Below are positions 1-10,317 of a stretch of 52,797 nt of DNA, one piece after another (positions within the stretch are counted from its first letter, which is position 1; the number at the start of each line of letters is the position of its first letter). The stretch is taken from the NCBI GenBank assembly GCA_003283745.1, contig QBWA01000005.1, positions 1-52,797 on the forward strand, in the 5' to 3' direction. The DNA is from Prochlorococcus sp. AG-315-B03. Its GTDB lineage: Bacteria; Cyanobacteriota; Cyanobacteriia; PCC-6307; Cyanobiaceae. The position numbers and the translations under genes are program-made. The notes below the pieces were generated by a model. That model was given only the letters and a program-made list of their open reading frames with translations, was not told the DNA's origin and did not search any database.

Positions 1-582
1 ATCTTTAGGCTGTTCAATTCCATTCTTGAAAATTAAATCAAGTATCAAATTTCCTTGATCTGTAACTACTGGGCCAGCTTTTTTTTTTGCCATCCTTAAC
101 TCACTAATTCCACCAATATCTTCTAAGGATCTACGAACTTGTTTCCAAGCCGCAGGAAGAACCTCTACAGGCAATTTAAAATCTAAATTCAACTTTTCAA
201 CAATTTTAGATGAATCAACAACTACTAAAAACTTTTTAGAAATAGCAGCAACAAGCTTTTCCTGAACGTGACAAGCACCTCCACCTTTAATGAGTTGAAA
301 GTTTGGATCCACTTCATCTGCCCCATCAATTGCTAAATCAATCTTTGAAACAGCAGAAAGTGAAGTCAAAGGAATTCCCAATTCACCCGCCAAAACTTCA
401 CCTTGAAAAGATGTCGGTATACCAACAACATCCTGGATTTCTCCATTCTTAATTTTTTGACCTAAAGCTTCAATCATTAAAGCCGCCGTTGAACCCGAAC
501 CGAGTCCAAGAATCATCCCATTATCTATCTGATCAACAGCAGCCTGAGCAACTGCTTTTTTCATCTGGGTTTGTAGATCCAC
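1..582 (-). CDS. rpiA: Ribose-5-phosphate isomerase A (3' end outside window)
   Basis: Interconverts ribose-5-phosphate and ribulose-5-phosphate in the Calvin cycle and pentose phosphate pathway. The reading frame shows the family signatures in order: LGLGSGSTA near the N-terminus, the DGADEV active-site motif, then KGGGACH. I chose a GTG at 582-580, because it gives the [11 protein letters not shown] opening usual for picocyanobacterial RpiA; an in-frame ATG at 564-562 is the alternative. The C-terminus (roughly the last 40 residues) lies beyond position 1. It follows the HtrA gene on the same strand after about 38 bases, so the two are probably co-transcribed. Confidence 0.93.
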   Translation of the reverse strand, partial: MDLQTQMKKAVAQAAVDQIDNGMILGLGSGSTAALMIEALGQKIKNGEIQDVVGIPTSFQGEVLAGELGIPLTSLSAVSKIDLAIDGADEVDPNFQLIKGGGACHVQEKLVAAISKKFLVVVDSSKIVEKLNLDFKLPVEVLPAAWKQVRRSLEDIGGISELRMAKKKAGPVVTDQGNLILDLIFKNGIEQPKD

Positions 583-620
583 TTTCTGAAATATCACCTT
601 GAGTGACAGTAGCAAGATAT

Positions 621-1829
<1,209 letters not shown>

Positions 1830-1868
1830 TTATAGTTAATGAAACCTTTATCGAGTAAGCTTAAATTG

Positions 1869-1941
1869 CCTGACGGTTACCTCCTAAATGAGGAGGCAGG
1901 TCAAAACTAAAACCGCTCGGGCTAAATAGCTCGACTTTGAC
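1869..1941 (+). promoter_or_regulatory. Two-stem leader RNA candidate before rimP
   Basis: Two adjacent inverted repeats lie in the rimP leader. Stem 1 pairs CCTCCT (1880-1885) with AGGAGG (1891-1896) around a 5-base loop and is extended by CCTG (1869-1872) with CAGG (1897-1900). Stem 2 pairs GTCAAA (1900-1905) with TTTGAC (1936-1941) and encloses CGGGCT (1918-1923) with AGCTCG (1928-1933, one G-U pair). Stem 2 ends eight bases before the TTG start. The pairing is seen directly; a regulatory role is inferred. Confidence 0.5.
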
Positions 1942-1949
1942 ACTGCCTT

Positions 1950-2420
1950 TTGTCTAATCCAACCGCTTCAGAACTAAAAGAAATTGCATCAAATGCCGCC
2001 ATTATTAACGGCTTTGAGGTGGTTGATATAGAAATGGTAAATCATTCAATACCATTATCAATTCAAGTTAATGTCAGACATAGAGATCCTGAAAAGGAAG
2101 TAACTGTTGATGATTGCGCATTTTTAAGTCAACCTATTGATGAAGCCTTTCAAAACTCATCTACTATCAATCAACCTTTTACTTTAGAAATAAGCAGCGA
2201 AGGTATTGGCGAGTTTTTAACTAAAGATAGAGACTTTCAAACTTTCAAAGGCTTTCCAGTTGAAGTGACTTATCTGGATTTTAAAAAAGTTGAACAACAG
2301 AAAAAAGGTTTACTTCTTGGAAAATCCGAAGATGATCTACAAATAAACCAAAAAGGAAGGATTAATCAAATCCCCATAAAAGATGTCCTAAGAGTTCGCC
2401 TCACCACATCTTCTGGTTAA
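1950..2420 (+). CDS. rimP: Ribosome maturation factor RimP
   Basis: Cytoplasmic factor needed for 30S subunit maturation. The 156 residues match the family in length and layout: an N-terminal alpha/beta domain (IASNAAIINGFEVVDIEM), the central VTVDDCAFLSQPIDEAF and LEISSEG stretch, and a C-terminal SH3-like barrel ending in the KDVLRVRL segment. The frame begins with TTG, and no ATG lies nearby that would keep the conserved N-terminus. No good Shine-Dalgarno sits right before it; instead the start is preceded by a stable hairpin. It heads the conserved rimP-nusA-ylxR-infB operon, 56 bases before nusA. Confidence 0.93.
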   Translation: MSNPTASELKEIASNAAIINGFEVVDIEMVNHSIPLSIQVNVRHRDPEKEVTVDDCAFLSQPIDEAFQNSSTINQPFTLEISSEGIGEFLTKDRDFQTFKGFPVEVTYLDFKKVEQQKKGLLLGKSEDDLQINQKGRINQIPIKDVLRVRLTTSSG

Positions 2421-2476
2421 ATTCTAGATATATCAATATCTAAACCCATCATTCTCCTCTATATATCCCATCATCG

Positions 2477-3910
2477 ATGGCTCTTGTTCTACTCCCAGGC
2501 TTAAATAACTTAATTGAAGACATCAGTGAGGAAAAAAAACTTCCTTCGCAAGTTGTCGAAGCCGCTCTAAGAGAAGCTCTACTTAAAGGCTATGAAAGAT
2601 ATAGAAGAACTCTTTATCTAGGGATTAGCGAAGATCCATTTGAGGAAGACTATTTTAGTAATTTTGACGTAGGTCTAGATCTCGAGGAAGAAGGCTACAG
2701 GGTTTTAGCAAGCAAAATAATTGTAGAAGAGGTTGAAAGCGATGATCATCAAATTGCTATAGCGGAAGTAATGCAAGTCGCTGATGATGCTCAAGTTGGA
2801 GACACTGTTGTTCTTGATGTCACACCAGAGAAAGAAGAATTTGGAAGAATGGCAGCTGCAACAACTAAGCAAGTTTTAGCTCAAAAATTACGTGACCAGC
2901 AAAGGAGAATGATTCAAGAGGAATTTGCCGATTTAGAGGATCCAGTATTAACAGCCAGAGTTATCAGATTTGAACGTCAATCGATAATTATGGCTGTAAG
3001 TTCAGGTCTTGGCAGACCAGAAGTTGAGGCAGAACTTCCAAGGAGAGACCAACTACCAAATGACAATTATAGAGCTAATGCAACTTTTAAAGTATTCCTC
3101 AAAGAAGTTAGCGAGGTCCCTAGACGAGGTCCTCAACTTTTTGTAAGCAGGTCCAATGCTGGTCTCGTTGTTTATTTATTTGAAAATGAAGTACCTGAAA
3201 TCCAAGAAGGATCAGTAAGAATTGTTGCAGTATCGCGTGAAGCCAATCCTCCCTCAAAAGCAGTAGGACCTAGAACAAAAGTTGCTGTTGACAGTATTGA
3301 AAGAGAAGTAGATCCGGTCGGCGCTTGCATAGGAGCTAGAGGAGCACGAATTCAACAAGTAGTAAATGAACTTCGCGGAGAAAAAATTGATGTTATCCGC
3401 TGGTCATCTGATCCCGTTCAATACATATGCAATTCCTTAAGTCCTGCAAGAGTTGAGGTGGTAAGGCTTGTGGACCCTGAAGGTCAGCATGCACATGTTT
3501 TAGTACCTCCTGACCAACTAAGTCTTGCTATTGGAAGAGAAGGGCAGAATGTAAGACTTGCTGCCAGACTTACCGGATGGAAAATAGATATAAAAAATTC
3601 TCAAGAATATGATCAATCTTCTGAAGATTCTGAAGTAGCTGAATTAATTGCCCAAAGAGAAGAAGAAGAATCTCTCCAAAGAGAAGCAGAACAAAGACTT
3701 GAAGCAGAACAAACTGCAAGAGCTCAAGAAGATGCAAGATTAAGAGAGCTTTATCCTCTGCCTGAGGATGAAGAAGAATTTCCAGAAGATCAATTAACAG
3801 AACTAAATTCCAACGAAAAAGAATTAAGTTTAAATGAAACAGAAACAATCGATGATCAAATCGAAAACAATCAAAATGATGAAGTAAAAGAAGAGGAAAG
3901 AGCCCGGTGA
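2477..3910 (+). CDS. nusA: Transcription termination/antitermination factor NusA
   Basis: Binds RNA polymerase and nascent RNA to modulate pausing, termination and antitermination. The N-terminal polymerase-binding domain covers about residues 1-125, followed by an S1 domain and two KH domains. KH signatures include [18 protein letters not shown] and [16 protein letters not shown]. After residue 375 comes a strongly acidic, Glu/Gln-rich tail to residue 477; it replaces the acidic repeats of enterobacterial NusA and is probably disordered. The ATG at 2477 gives the usual MALVLLPGL start. The stop overlaps the ylxR GTG by four bases (GTGA), a sign of translational coupling. Confidence 0.97.
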   Translation: MALVLLPGLNNLIEDISEEKKLPSQVVEAALREALLKGYERYRRTLYLGISEDPFEEDYFSNFDVGLDLEEEGYRVLASKIIVEEVESDDHQIAIAEVMQVADDAQVGDTVVLDVTPEKEEFGRMAAATTKQVLAQKLRDQQRRMIQEEFADLEDPVLTARVIRFERQSIIMAVSSGLGRPEVEAELPRRDQLPNDNYRANATFKVFLKEVSEVPRRGPQLFVSRSNAGLVVYLFENEVPEIQEGSVRIVAVSREANPPSKAVGPRTKVAVDSIEREVDPVGACIGARGARIQQVVNELRGEKIDVIRWSSDPVQYICNSLSPARVEVVRLVDPEGQHAHVLVPPDQLSLAIGREGQNVRLAARLTGWKIDIKNSQEYDQSSEDSEVAELIAQREEEESLQREAEQRLEAEQTARAQEDARLRELYPLPEDEEEFPEDQLTELNSNEKELSLNETETIDDQIENNQNDEVKEEERAR

Positions 3911-4182
3911 GTCAACGTCCCGTTCTGCGTCGCTGTGTAACCTGTAGAAAAGTACTGGATCGCCAGCAACTGTTAAGGGTTACCAGGGACTTCCAGGATG
4001 GAGTAGTTCTCGACGGAGGGATGGGAAGATCTGCCTATCTTTGTCCAAACGAGAAATGCCTTGAAGAAGCTTGGAAAAGAAAAAGGCTACAAAAAGCCCT
4101 GAAATGTGAAATTCAATACAGTATTATCAATGTGCTCCAAAAGCGACTTAATACCTGCATTGATTCAGATACTGAGGCATGA
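3907..4182 (+). CDS. YlxR-family RNA-binding protein (DUF448)
   Basis: Small basic protein of the YlxR family, found almost always between nusA and infB. The 91 residues hold the family marks: RRCVTCRK near the N-terminus, a central GMGRSAYLCP segment and a downstream Cys, then a basic helix rich in Lys/Arg. YlxR proteins are thought to bind RNA, and RNase P modulation or a nucleoid-associated role has been proposed; neither can be read from the sequence. The start is a GTG that overlaps the nusA stop. infB follows after 56 bases. Confidence 0.92.
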   Translation: MSQRPVLRRCVTCRKVLDRQQLLRVTRDFQDGVVLDGGMGRSAYLCPNEKCLEEAWKRKRLQKALKCEIQYSIINVLQKRLNTCIDSDTEA

Positions 4183-4238
4183 TGAATGATATAAATCAAT
4201 TAGCTCACTAACCAATCCTTGAAGCAAGCGAAACATTA

Positions 4239-7200
4239 ATGACCAGCAGCGGAAAAATCAGGATTTACGAGTTGTCAAAGGACTTAAACCTTGACAACAA
4301 AGATGTGCTTAATGCAGCTCGAAAACTTGCCATTGCAGCAAAGAGCCATAGCAGTTCAATAAGCACTCTTGAAGCCAATCAAATTAAGAATTTTCTTAAA
4401 GAGGGATCTCCACCCCCCCAAGATCAAAAACCTAGTCAAAAGAAAGGTAAAGAAATCCTTGCAGTAAAAAAAAGCCCTGCAAAGCTTCAAAAGAATGTTA
4501 GTGATACAAAAAAAACACCAAAGATAGAGAAAAACCAAAATTCACCTTCTAACTTGCCTTCATCAAATCAAAATCTGAAGGTCCCTTCTAAGCCCAAACA
4601 AACTTTAATTACACCAAAAGAAATATCCTCTTCCCACAAGCATCAACAAGCAACAAATAAAACCTCTGCGAAAGTAATAAAAGCTCCTTCTCAGCCAAAT
4701 AAACCATCACCTCCTAAACCAAGACAAGAAATAAGCACTTCAGTTCCAAAACAGCCAAATAAAATTGTTGTTCAACAGAAGATTAATAATCAGAAAAAAG
4801 AAACCCATTTAAAACCTCACCAAACAAACTCTCAAGCAGCTAAAACACCATTATCAAAAACTCAATTAACAAGTAAGCCTGAGCCAAAGAGACCATTAGC
4901 CCCTCCAAGCAGGCCTCAAATAAATCGTCCAGAGAACCAGCCAGCTTCAAACATTAGTCAAAGAAATAAACCCTTAACAAATCAACGTAGAGTACCCCCT
5001 CAAAAATCAGTTCCTAGTAATCTTCAAAGGAGCAATAATCAAAACAGACAGAACCAGAGCCCTCCTCCCAGAACAGGTCAACCACCCTCAAAGGGTAATT
5101 CTCTTGAGTTAGTTGGAGCACCCATAAGAAGAGATAAACCTATCAACAAGCTCCCCGCAAGAGACATTAGTAATAAGCCAGCAAGGCCCGGGGCCCCAAA
5201 TCGACCTGGGACTGCAAATAGACCTGTTCCCAATAATCGTGGGGGTAATAATCGCCCTGGTTCTCCTAATCGACAAGGTTCTAACAACCGTAGCGGAGTT
5301 CCAAGTCGTCCTGTTGCTGGTCAAAATCGCCCTGGTTCTCCTAATCGACAAGGTTCTTTTAATCGTCCAGGTGGACAAAATAGACCTGGCGCCCCTGTTA
5401 GATCTGCTGGAGCTCCTAATCCTAATCGTCCTACGAATCGTCCAGGGATACCTGCTGGCATGAGGAAACCAGTTGCACCAAGTGAATTAATGCAACTGCA
5501 AAAACCAAATAGTCGACCTGGCACTCCACCGCCAAGAAAAATTGATAGCACAACGAGTCCGAAGCCAAGAAGAGAAGGCTCAGATGGTGCAAAGCCACCT
5601 GTTAACAGACCAACCCCTGCAGCTGCTCCAAAACGTCCTGCTCATAGGCCTGGTGGATCACCTGCGCCTAGAAGAACAGGAAGACCTGACTGGGATGACA
5701 GCGCAAAACTTGATGCCTTAAGAAATAAATCCCCTCAAAAACAACGTCAAAAAGTTCATATAATTGGAGAAAATGATGATGCCTTAACCACTGAAACAAG
5801 TGGATTTGCCGGAGAACAACAAGCAGTTGTTCTTTCCGCAAGTTTAGCTAGACCATCAAAACCCAAAGCAAGTAAGAAAAATACAGGTAAACCACTAGCA
5901 GCAATAAGAAAACGCAAGAAAGAAACCACACGTCAAAGACAAAGAAGACGGGCTATGGAATTAAGAGCTGCAAGAGAAGCAAAGCTTGTCAGACCCGAAA
6001 TGATAATTGTTCCAGAAGACAATCTGACAGTGCAAGAACTTGCTGACATGCTTAGTCTCGAAAGTTCTGAAATTATCAAATCATTATTTTTTAAAGGTAT
6101 TACTGCAACAGTTACCCAATCCTTAGACCTAGCAACCATAGAGACAGTTGCAGAAGAATTTGGTGTTCCGGTTCTTCAAGATGATATTGAAGAAGCAGCT
6201 GCAAAAACTGTTGAAATGATTGAAGAGGCAGATTTAAAGCACTTAATAAAAAGGCCCCCTGTAGTAACAGTTATGGGGCACGTAGATCACGGAAAAACAA
6301 GTTTACTTGATGCAATTAGAAAAGCTAGAGTTGCAGCAGGTGAAGCGGGCGGAATAACTCAACACATAGGTGCCTATCAAGTAGAGACGGAACACGATGG
6401 TTCAACCAGAAAACTAACTTTTTTAGATACCCCTGGCCATGAAGCCTTCACAGCTATGAGAGCTAGAGGAACAAGAGTTACAGATGTAGCAATTTTAGTT
6501 GTAGCAGCTGATGATGGTGTTAGGCCTCAAACCCTTGAAGCAATAAGTCATGCTCGAGCAGCAAAAGTTCCAATAGTCGTAGCTATTAACAAAATTGATA
6601 AAGAAGGTTCATCTTCCGACAGGGTTAAAAAAGAGTTATCAGAGCAAAATTTATTGTCCGAAGAATGGGGAGGGGACGTGGTTATGGTCCCAGTGAGTGC
6701 AATAAAAGGAGAAAATATAGATAAACTTCTAGAAATGATTTTGCTGGTAACAGAAGTAGAGGATCTTCAAGCTAACCCAAAGAGGTTAGCCAAAGGCACT
6801 GTTATTGAAGCTCATCTTGATAAAGCAAAAGGACCTGTCGCCACTCTATTAGTACAAAATGGAACTCTCAAGTCAGGAGATGTAGTCGCAGCTGGTCCAG
6901 TACTTGGAAAAGTTCGCGCAATGGTTGATGAGAATGGATCCAGGCTTAAGACAGCAGGACCATCTTGTCCTGTAGAAGCGCTCGGTTTTAGCGAGGTACC
7001 AACTGCTGGAGATGAATTTGAGGTTTATCCAGATGAAAAATCAGCAAGATCAGTTGTAGGAGACCGAGCGACTGATGCCCGTGCGGCAAGACTTGCCCAA
7101 CAAATGGCCTCAAGACGCGTTTCTCTTTCTGCAATGTCAGGTCAAGCAAGTGAAGGAGAATTAAAAGAATTGAATATTATTCTTAAAGCTGATGTTCAGG

Positions 7201-7778
7201 GTAGTTTAGAAGCCATTCTTGGATCATTAGAACAATTACCAAAAGACGAAGTTCAAGTAAGAGTATTGTTGTCAGCACCTGGAGAAATCACAGAAACAGA
7301 TGTTGATTTAGCAGCAGCTTCAGGAGCAGTAATTGTAGGATTCAACACTTCAATGGCTTCTGGAGCGAAAAGAGCAGCTGATTCAAATGGAGTAGATGTT
7401 AGAGAATATGAGGTTATTTATAAACTGCTAGAAGATATTCAATTAGCTATGGAAGGACTTCTAGAACCAGAAATGGTCGAGGAAGGTCTAGGCACTGCTG
7501 AAGTGAGAGCAATCTTCTCAATTGGGAAAAGTGCCGTAGCAGGATGTTATATAACTAATGGAAAACTACAACGGAATTGTAAAGTCCGTGTCAAACGTGA
7601 AAGTCAAATCGTTTTCGAAGGTGACTTGGATTCTCTAAAGAGAAATAAAGATGATGTTAAAGATGTTTCAACAGGTTTCGAATGTGGAATTGGTTGTGAT
7701 CGTTTTGCGAATTGGGCAGAAGGAGATCAAATAGAAGCTTATAAACTGGTTACACAAAGAAGAAAGCTAACCACTTAG
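4239..7778 (+). CDS. infB: Translation initiation factor IF-2
   Basis: GTPase that delivers initiator tRNA to the 30S subunit and promotes subunit joining. At 1179 residues it is long for the family because of a large disordered N-terminal extension (about residues 60-520) rich in Pro, Asn, Gln, Lys and Arg with repeated NRPG/NRQG units. The conserved core then follows: an IF2-N motif near residues 590-640, the G domain from GHVDHGKTS (Gly680) through [12 protein letters not shown] and NKID, then domains II-IV. The ATG at 4239 gives a start ([14 protein letters not shown]) typical of the family. It is the last gene of the rimP operon in this window; rbfA does not follow. Confidence 0.98.
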   Translation: MTSSGKIRIYELSKDLNLDNKDVLNAARKLAIAAKSHSSSISTLEANQIKNFLKEGSPPPQDQKPSQKKGKEILAVKKSPAKLQKNVSDTKKTPKIEKNQNSPSNLPSSNQNLKVPSKPKQTLITPKEISSSHKHQQATNKTSAKVIKAPSQPNKPSPPKPRQEISTSVPKQPNKIVVQQKINNQKKETHLKPHQTNSQAAKTPLSKTQLTSKPEPKRPLAPPSRPQINRPENQPASNISQRNKPLTNQRRVPPQKSVPSNLQRSNNQNRQNQSPPPRTGQPPSKGNSLELVGAPIRRDKPINKLPARDISNKPARPGAPNRPGTANRPVPNNRGGNNRPGSPNRQGSNNRSGVPSRPVAGQNRPGSPNRQGSFNRPGGQNRPGAPVRSAGAPNPNRPTNRPGIPAGMRKPVAPSELMQLQKPNSRPGTPPPRKIDSTTSPKPRREGSDGAKPPVNRPTPAAAPKRPAHRPGGSPAPRRTGRPDWDDSAKLDALRNKSPQKQRQKVHIIGENDDALTTETSGFAGEQQAVVLSASLARPSKPKASKKNTGKPLAAIRKRKKETTRQRQRRRAMELRAAREAKLVRPEMIIVPEDNLTVQELADMLSLESSEIIKSLFFKGITATVTQSLDLATIETVAEEFGVPVLQDDIEEAAAKTVEMIEEADLKHLIKRPPVVTVMGHVDHGKTSLLDAIRKARVAAGEAGGITQHIGAYQVETEHDGSTRKLTFLDTPGHEAFTAMRARGTRVTDVAILVVAADDGVRPQTLEAISHARAAKVPIVVAINKIDKEGSSSDRVKKELSEQNLLSEEWGGDVVMVPVSAIKGENIDKLLEMILLVTEVEDLQANPKRLAKGTVIEAHLDKAKGPVATLLVQNGTLKSGDVVAAGPVLGKVRAMVDENGSRLKTAGPSCPVEALGFSEVPTAGDEFEVYPDEKSARSVVGDRATDARAARLAQQMASRRVSLSAMSGQASEGELKELNIILKADVQGSLEAILGSLEQLPKDEVQVRVLLSAPGEITETDVDLAAASGAVIVGFNTSMASGAKRAADSNGVDVREYEVIYKLLEDIQLAMEGLLEPEMVEEGLGTAEVRAIFSIGKSAVAGCYITNGKLQRNCKVRVKRESQIVFEGDLDSLKRNKDDVKDVSTGFECGIGCDRFANWAEGDQIEAYKLVTQRRKLTT
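5250..5357 (+). repeat. 33-bp direct repeat inside infB
   Basis: An identical 33-base unit occurs at 5250-5282 and again at 5325-5357, a 75-base period. It starts AATCGCCCTGG and encodes the [11 protein letters not shown] unit of the disordered IF-2 extension. Degenerate NRPG units continue on both sides (about 5160-5480). This is a coding repeat, a likely site of length change by slippage or recombination. Confidence 0.9.
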
Positions 7779-7835
7779 CTATATTTATTAAAATACATTT
7801 ATAAATAGATCTTTTAAATAAAGATAATAATCTAA

Positions 7836-8108
7836 TCAATCATTCTCTTTATTTCTATCTTTTAATAATAAAAAACCAAGGATCATTAATGCAGAAATTT
7901 GGATAGCTAAATCGTTAATTGAAACACCCTCTCCAGCAACTATATTACTAAGCATGATAAAAAAACCTAAAGCAGCAGACCCGAAAAGAGCTATCCAAAC
8001 AGCTCTTCTCAACCCTCTATAGGGAGATTTAGATTCCCTTAAAAGTCGTTCGCGAAGGTTTGGATCCAAATTAGATTCTGGCTTATTAGAATTGCTCAAG
8101 AAAATCAA
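7836..8108 (-). CDS. DUF3493-type small membrane protein
   Basis: A 90-residue protein with a charged N-terminal half containing LRERLLRESKSPYRGLRR and two hydrophobic segments (about residues 38-58 and 66-82). The layout and the SPYRGLRR element fit the DUF3493 family of cyanobacteria and chloroplasts, some members of which are tied to photosystem II accumulation; that assignment is from memory. No ATG exists in frame: the start is TTG at 8108 or, more likely by length, the TTG nine bases further in. It is convergent with infB and its start lies just 22 bases from tRNA-Thr. Confidence 0.75.
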   Translation of the reverse strand: MIFLSNSNKPESNLDPNLRERLLRESKSPYRGLRRAVWIALFGSAALGFFIMLSNIVAGEGVSINDLAIQISALMILGFLLLKDRNKEND

Positions 8109-8130
8109 ATATATATAGTTTAATTCTACT

Positions 8131-8202
8131 GCCGGTGTAGCTCAGAGGTAGAGCAACTGATTCGTAACCAGTAGGTCAGCGGTTCAATTCCGCTCACCGG
8201 CA
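8131..8202 (+). tRNA. tRNA-Thr (anticodon CGT)
   Basis: A complete 72-base cloverleaf without encoded CCA. Acceptor arms are GCCGGTG and CACCGGC, the D arm is GCTC/GAGC, the anticodon stem is ACTGA/CCAGT with an A-C mismatch next to the loop, the loop is TTCGTAA, and the T arm is AGCGG/CCGCT around TTCAATT. The anticodon CGT reads the Thr codon ACG. No direct repeat of its 3' end was seen nearby, so there is no sign of an integration site. Confidence 0.95.
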
Positions 8203-8260
8203 TTAATTAACTGGAAGGTTTAAAAGATTCTGTGACACTTAAGGGAACAAATTTTTAGTT

Positions 8261-8467
8261 TTACTTACCTGATAGACATAAGTAACGGGGCATACCTGAA
8301 CTCTTTAAATATTTCTCTCCTTGATCCTTACATTGATCCATATTGTTCATTTCTATTTTTTCTATTCCATAATTACTGTTCTGAAGAATTAACCAATAAC
8401 TTTCAGCCTTAGCATGAAGAGAATATAAAATACCAGCACTTAGGGCAATTAGTAAAAAGCGTTGCAT
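8261..8467 (-). CDS. Small secreted protein, function unknown
   Basis: A 68-residue protein I do not recognise by family. Residues 1-21 form a clear signal peptide (MQRFLLIALSAGILYSLHAKA, cleavage after AKA predicted), leaving a mature chain of about 47 residues with two cysteines (in DQCKDQ and YLCLSG) that could form one disulfide in the periplasm. The start has a good ribosome site (GGGAG, seven bases before ATG). A possible 11-codon reading frame ends two bases upstream. Short exported proteins like this are common in Prochlorococcus and are rarely characterised. Confidence 0.75.
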   Translation of the reverse strand: MQRFLLIALSAGILYSLHAKAESYWLILQNSNYGIEKIEMNNMDQCKDQGEKYLKSSGMPRYLCLSGK

Positions 8468-8505
8468 GGTTAACTCCCTTCATTACAACTTTGAACTGCC
8501 AGCAT

Positions 8506-8869
8506 ATTTGCCTCCGAATAATTCATTTTGCTTTTGCCATATCTTTATCTTTTTTAAAATTTGACCAATGTATGCAACCTAAGAGGTACTTTTTAATAAC
8601 AACTGGCACCTGAGTTAGAGCTAAGACCATCAAGGAAAACCTCTACCAGGAGAATGAATACTTAACCTTAAACCCTGAAGCCCATTTATTTTGAAATATA
8701 TTAAAGCACTATATTTGATTTATAAAAGGAAATAAAGTTCCACCAACAATGCTATAAAAGCATTAAAAAAATTGGATCCTTCTCATTTTTAATGGAATGA
8801 TTAATTTATAGGCTATTAATAAAATAATCCTTACCAGTTAAGAATTAAGAAACTAAAAATAAACAAAAA
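8506..8869. other. Non-coding spacer, about 360 bases
   Basis: Between the psbA terminator and the small secreted protein I find no reading frame with a plausible start on either strand; all ATG-initiated frames stop within about a dozen codons. It must hold the promoter of the minus-strand secreted protein gene. The only structure I see is AATGCT (8748-8753) pairing with AGCATT (8759-8764). An unannotated small RNA is possible but not supported by anything specific. Confidence 0.6.
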
Positions 8870-8894
8870 AAAAGCCCTCTTATAGAGGGCTTTT
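8870..8894 (-). terminator. Rho-independent terminator of psbA
   Basis: A perfect 11-base inverted repeat, AAAAGCCCTCT (8870-8880) and AGAGGGCTTTT (8884-8894) with a three-base loop. Read on the minus strand it follows psbA by 19 bases and ends in a run of U. Confidence 0.95.
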
Positions 8895-8913
8895 GAAAAA
8901 TCAATTAAAAGAC

Positions 8914-9996
8914 TTAACCAATTGCAGGTGCTTGTAGAGCTACAGAAGTAGACTCAGCTGCTGCTAGGTCAAGTGGGAAGTTGTGAGCATTACGCTCATG
9001 CATTACTTCCATTCCAAGGTTTGCACGGTTAAGTACGTCACCCCAGGTTGGTACAACCTTGCCTGATGCATCAACTACAGACTGGTTGAAGTTGAAACCG
9101 TTCAAGTTGAATGCCATGGTGCAGATTCCCATAGATGTCAACCAAACACAAATCACTGGCCATGAAGCCAAGAAGAAGTGAAGGCTGCGACTATTGTTGA
9201 AACTTGCATATTGGAAGATCAAACGACCGAAGTAGCCATGAGCTGCAACGATGTTATAAGTCTCTTCTTCTTGTCCAAACTTGTAACCGTAGTTTTGTGA
9301 ATCAAGTCCTGTGGTCTCACGGATTAGTGATGAAGTAACCAAAGAACCATGCATTGCAGAGAACAAAGCACCACCGAACATACCTGCTACACCAAGCATG
9401 TGGAATGGGTGCATCAAGATGTTGTGCTCAGCCTGGAAAACGAACATGAAGTTAAATGTTCCAGAAATTCCTAGAGGCATACCATCAGAGAAAGAACCCT
9501 GACCAAATGGGTATACAAGGAATACAGCGAAAGCTGCTGATACAGGAGCTGAATAAGCAACACAGATCCATGGGCGCATACCTAAACGGTATGAAAGCTC
9601 CCACTGACGTCCCATGTATGCACAGATACCAATAAGGAAGTGGAAGATTACAAGCTGGTAAGGGCCTCCGTTATATAGCCACTCATCAAGAGTTGCTGCT
9701 TCCCAGATTGGGTAGAAATGAAGACCAATAGCATTACTTGAAGGAACAACAGCACCAGAAATGATATTGTTTCCATACATGAATGAACCAGCTACTGGCT
9801 CACGAATTCCATCGATATCAACTGGTGGAGCAGCGATAAATGCAACGATGAAACATATTGTTGCCGCAAGAAGGCAAGGGACCATCAACACACCAAACCA
9901 ACCTACATAAATGCGGTTGCTGGTGGAAGTAACCCACTCACAGAATTGTGGCCAACCTTTTAGCAGCGAAGAACGCTGCTGCCGAATGGTGGTCAT
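8914..9996 (-). CDS. psbA: Photosystem II reaction-centre protein D1
   Basis: Core thylakoid subunit of photosystem II that binds the special-pair chlorophylls, pheophytin, plastoquinone QB and the Mn cluster. It is 360 residues with five membrane helices and the standard landmarks [33 protein letters not shown] and [17 protein letters not shown]. The residue equivalent to canonical position 130 is Gln (GRQWE), the form associated with low-light D1 in Synechococcus; the chain is offset by +1 near its N-terminus. The C-terminal extension ending in QAPAIG should be removed by CtpA. It is monocistronic, with its own promoter region and strong terminator. Confidence 0.99.
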   Translation of the reverse strand: MTTIRQQRSSLLKGWPQFCEWVTSTSNRIYVGWFGVLMVPCLLAATICFIVAFIAAPPVDIDGIREPVAGSFMYGNNIISGAVVPSSNAIGLHFYPIWEAATLDEWLYNGGPYQLVIFHFLIGICAYMGRQWELSYRLGMRPWICVAYSAPVSAAFAVFLVYPFGQGSFSDGMPLGISGTFNFMFVFQAEHNILMHPFHMLGVAGMFGGALFSAMHGSLVTSSLIRETTGLDSQNYGYKFGQEEETYNIVAAHGYFGRLIFQYASFNNSRSLHFFLASWPVICVWLTSMGICTMAFNLNGFNFNQSVVDASGKVVPTWGDVLNRANLGMEVMHERNAHNFPLDLAAAESTSVALQAPAIG

Positions 9997-10012
9997 GAGG
10001 ACGAATGTATAT

Positions 10013-10025
10013 GTCCCAAAGGGAC
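10013..10025 (-). promoter_or_regulatory. Hairpin in psbA 5' UTR
   Basis: GTCCC (10013-10017) and GGGAC (10021-10025) form a five-pair stem with a three-base loop, ending 17 bases before the psbA start codon. It would lie near the 5' end of the messenger if the proposed promoter is right. A role in message stability or ribosome access is inference. Confidence 0.45.
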
Positions 10026-10042
10026 GAATAAATAAGAGCAGA

Positions 10043-10071
10043 AATATACTGCCAGCAATGATAATAAAACA
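10043..10071 (-). promoter_or_regulatory. psbA: Candidate psbA promoter
   Basis: Read on the minus strand, TATATT (10048-10043) is a good -10 element about 47 bases before the psbA start codon; the -35 position (about 10071-10066, TGTTTT) is weak, as is common in this genus. A second inverted repeat just upstream, ATCCC (10077-10081) with GGGAT (10088-10092), could be part of the control region. The start site is not known from sequence. Confidence 0.4.
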
Positions 10072-10179
10072 GAATGATCCCTTTCGTGGGATTTATGTTG
10101 GACTACTTATTAAGACAATTCGCAAATGAGAGCGCTTACGGGCTTAAGATTCTCTTAAGAATTTCGAAGAGGCTCGAAA

Positions 10180-10317
10180 GTGGTTCTCATTAAATGGCTA
10201 ATAGATGGCCATAGACTTGAGGAGAGAGTTCCTCTATCTGATGCAAGACACAGAAAATACGAATTGGAGATGCAAGGTGCAACTGTTTACTGGAGCGAAA
10301 GAACTAATCATTTTTGA
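10180..10317 (+). CDS. Small protein of 45 residues, function unknown
   Basis: A short reading frame that looks coding: GTG start at 10180, then a charged, non-repetitive chain (VVLIKWLIDGHRLEERVPLS followed by DARHRKYELEMQGATVYWSE and RTNHF) ending in TGA at 10315-10317. The composition is that of a folded soluble protein, with two Trp and balanced charges, quite unlike a random AT-rich frame. An in-frame TAA sits 22 bases upstream, so GTG is the only usual start. Its 3' end overlaps the convergent aspartoacylase gene by ten bases. I do not know a function; no signal or membrane segment is visible. Confidence 0.7.
   Translation: MVLIKWLIDGHRLEERVPLSDARHRKYELEMQGATVYWSERTNHF

Noticed and set aside
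5160-5480. Possible CRISPR-like repeat array
   Set aside because: Repeats are in frame within infB, encode NRPG units, are irregular in spacing and have no unique spacers or cas genes nearby.
5078-5551. Several long reading frames opposite or out of frame with infB
   Set aside because: They arise from the low-complexity NRPG repeats, which are open in several frames; the proteins are repetitive and hydrophobic or Pro/Gly-rich without any domain.
7809-7825. ATCTTT/AAAGAT hairpin after infB as terminator
   Set aside because: Six-pair AT-rich stem without following T-run on either strand; too weak to call.
8131-8202. tRNA-Thr as a phage or island attachment site
   Set aside because: No integrase, no direct repeat of the tRNA 3' end and no foreign-looking genes nearby.
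9911-10129. 72-codon plus-strand frame over the psbA start and promoter
   Set aside because: Antisense to the conserved N-terminus of D1 and to its control region; no ribosome site or conserved motif.
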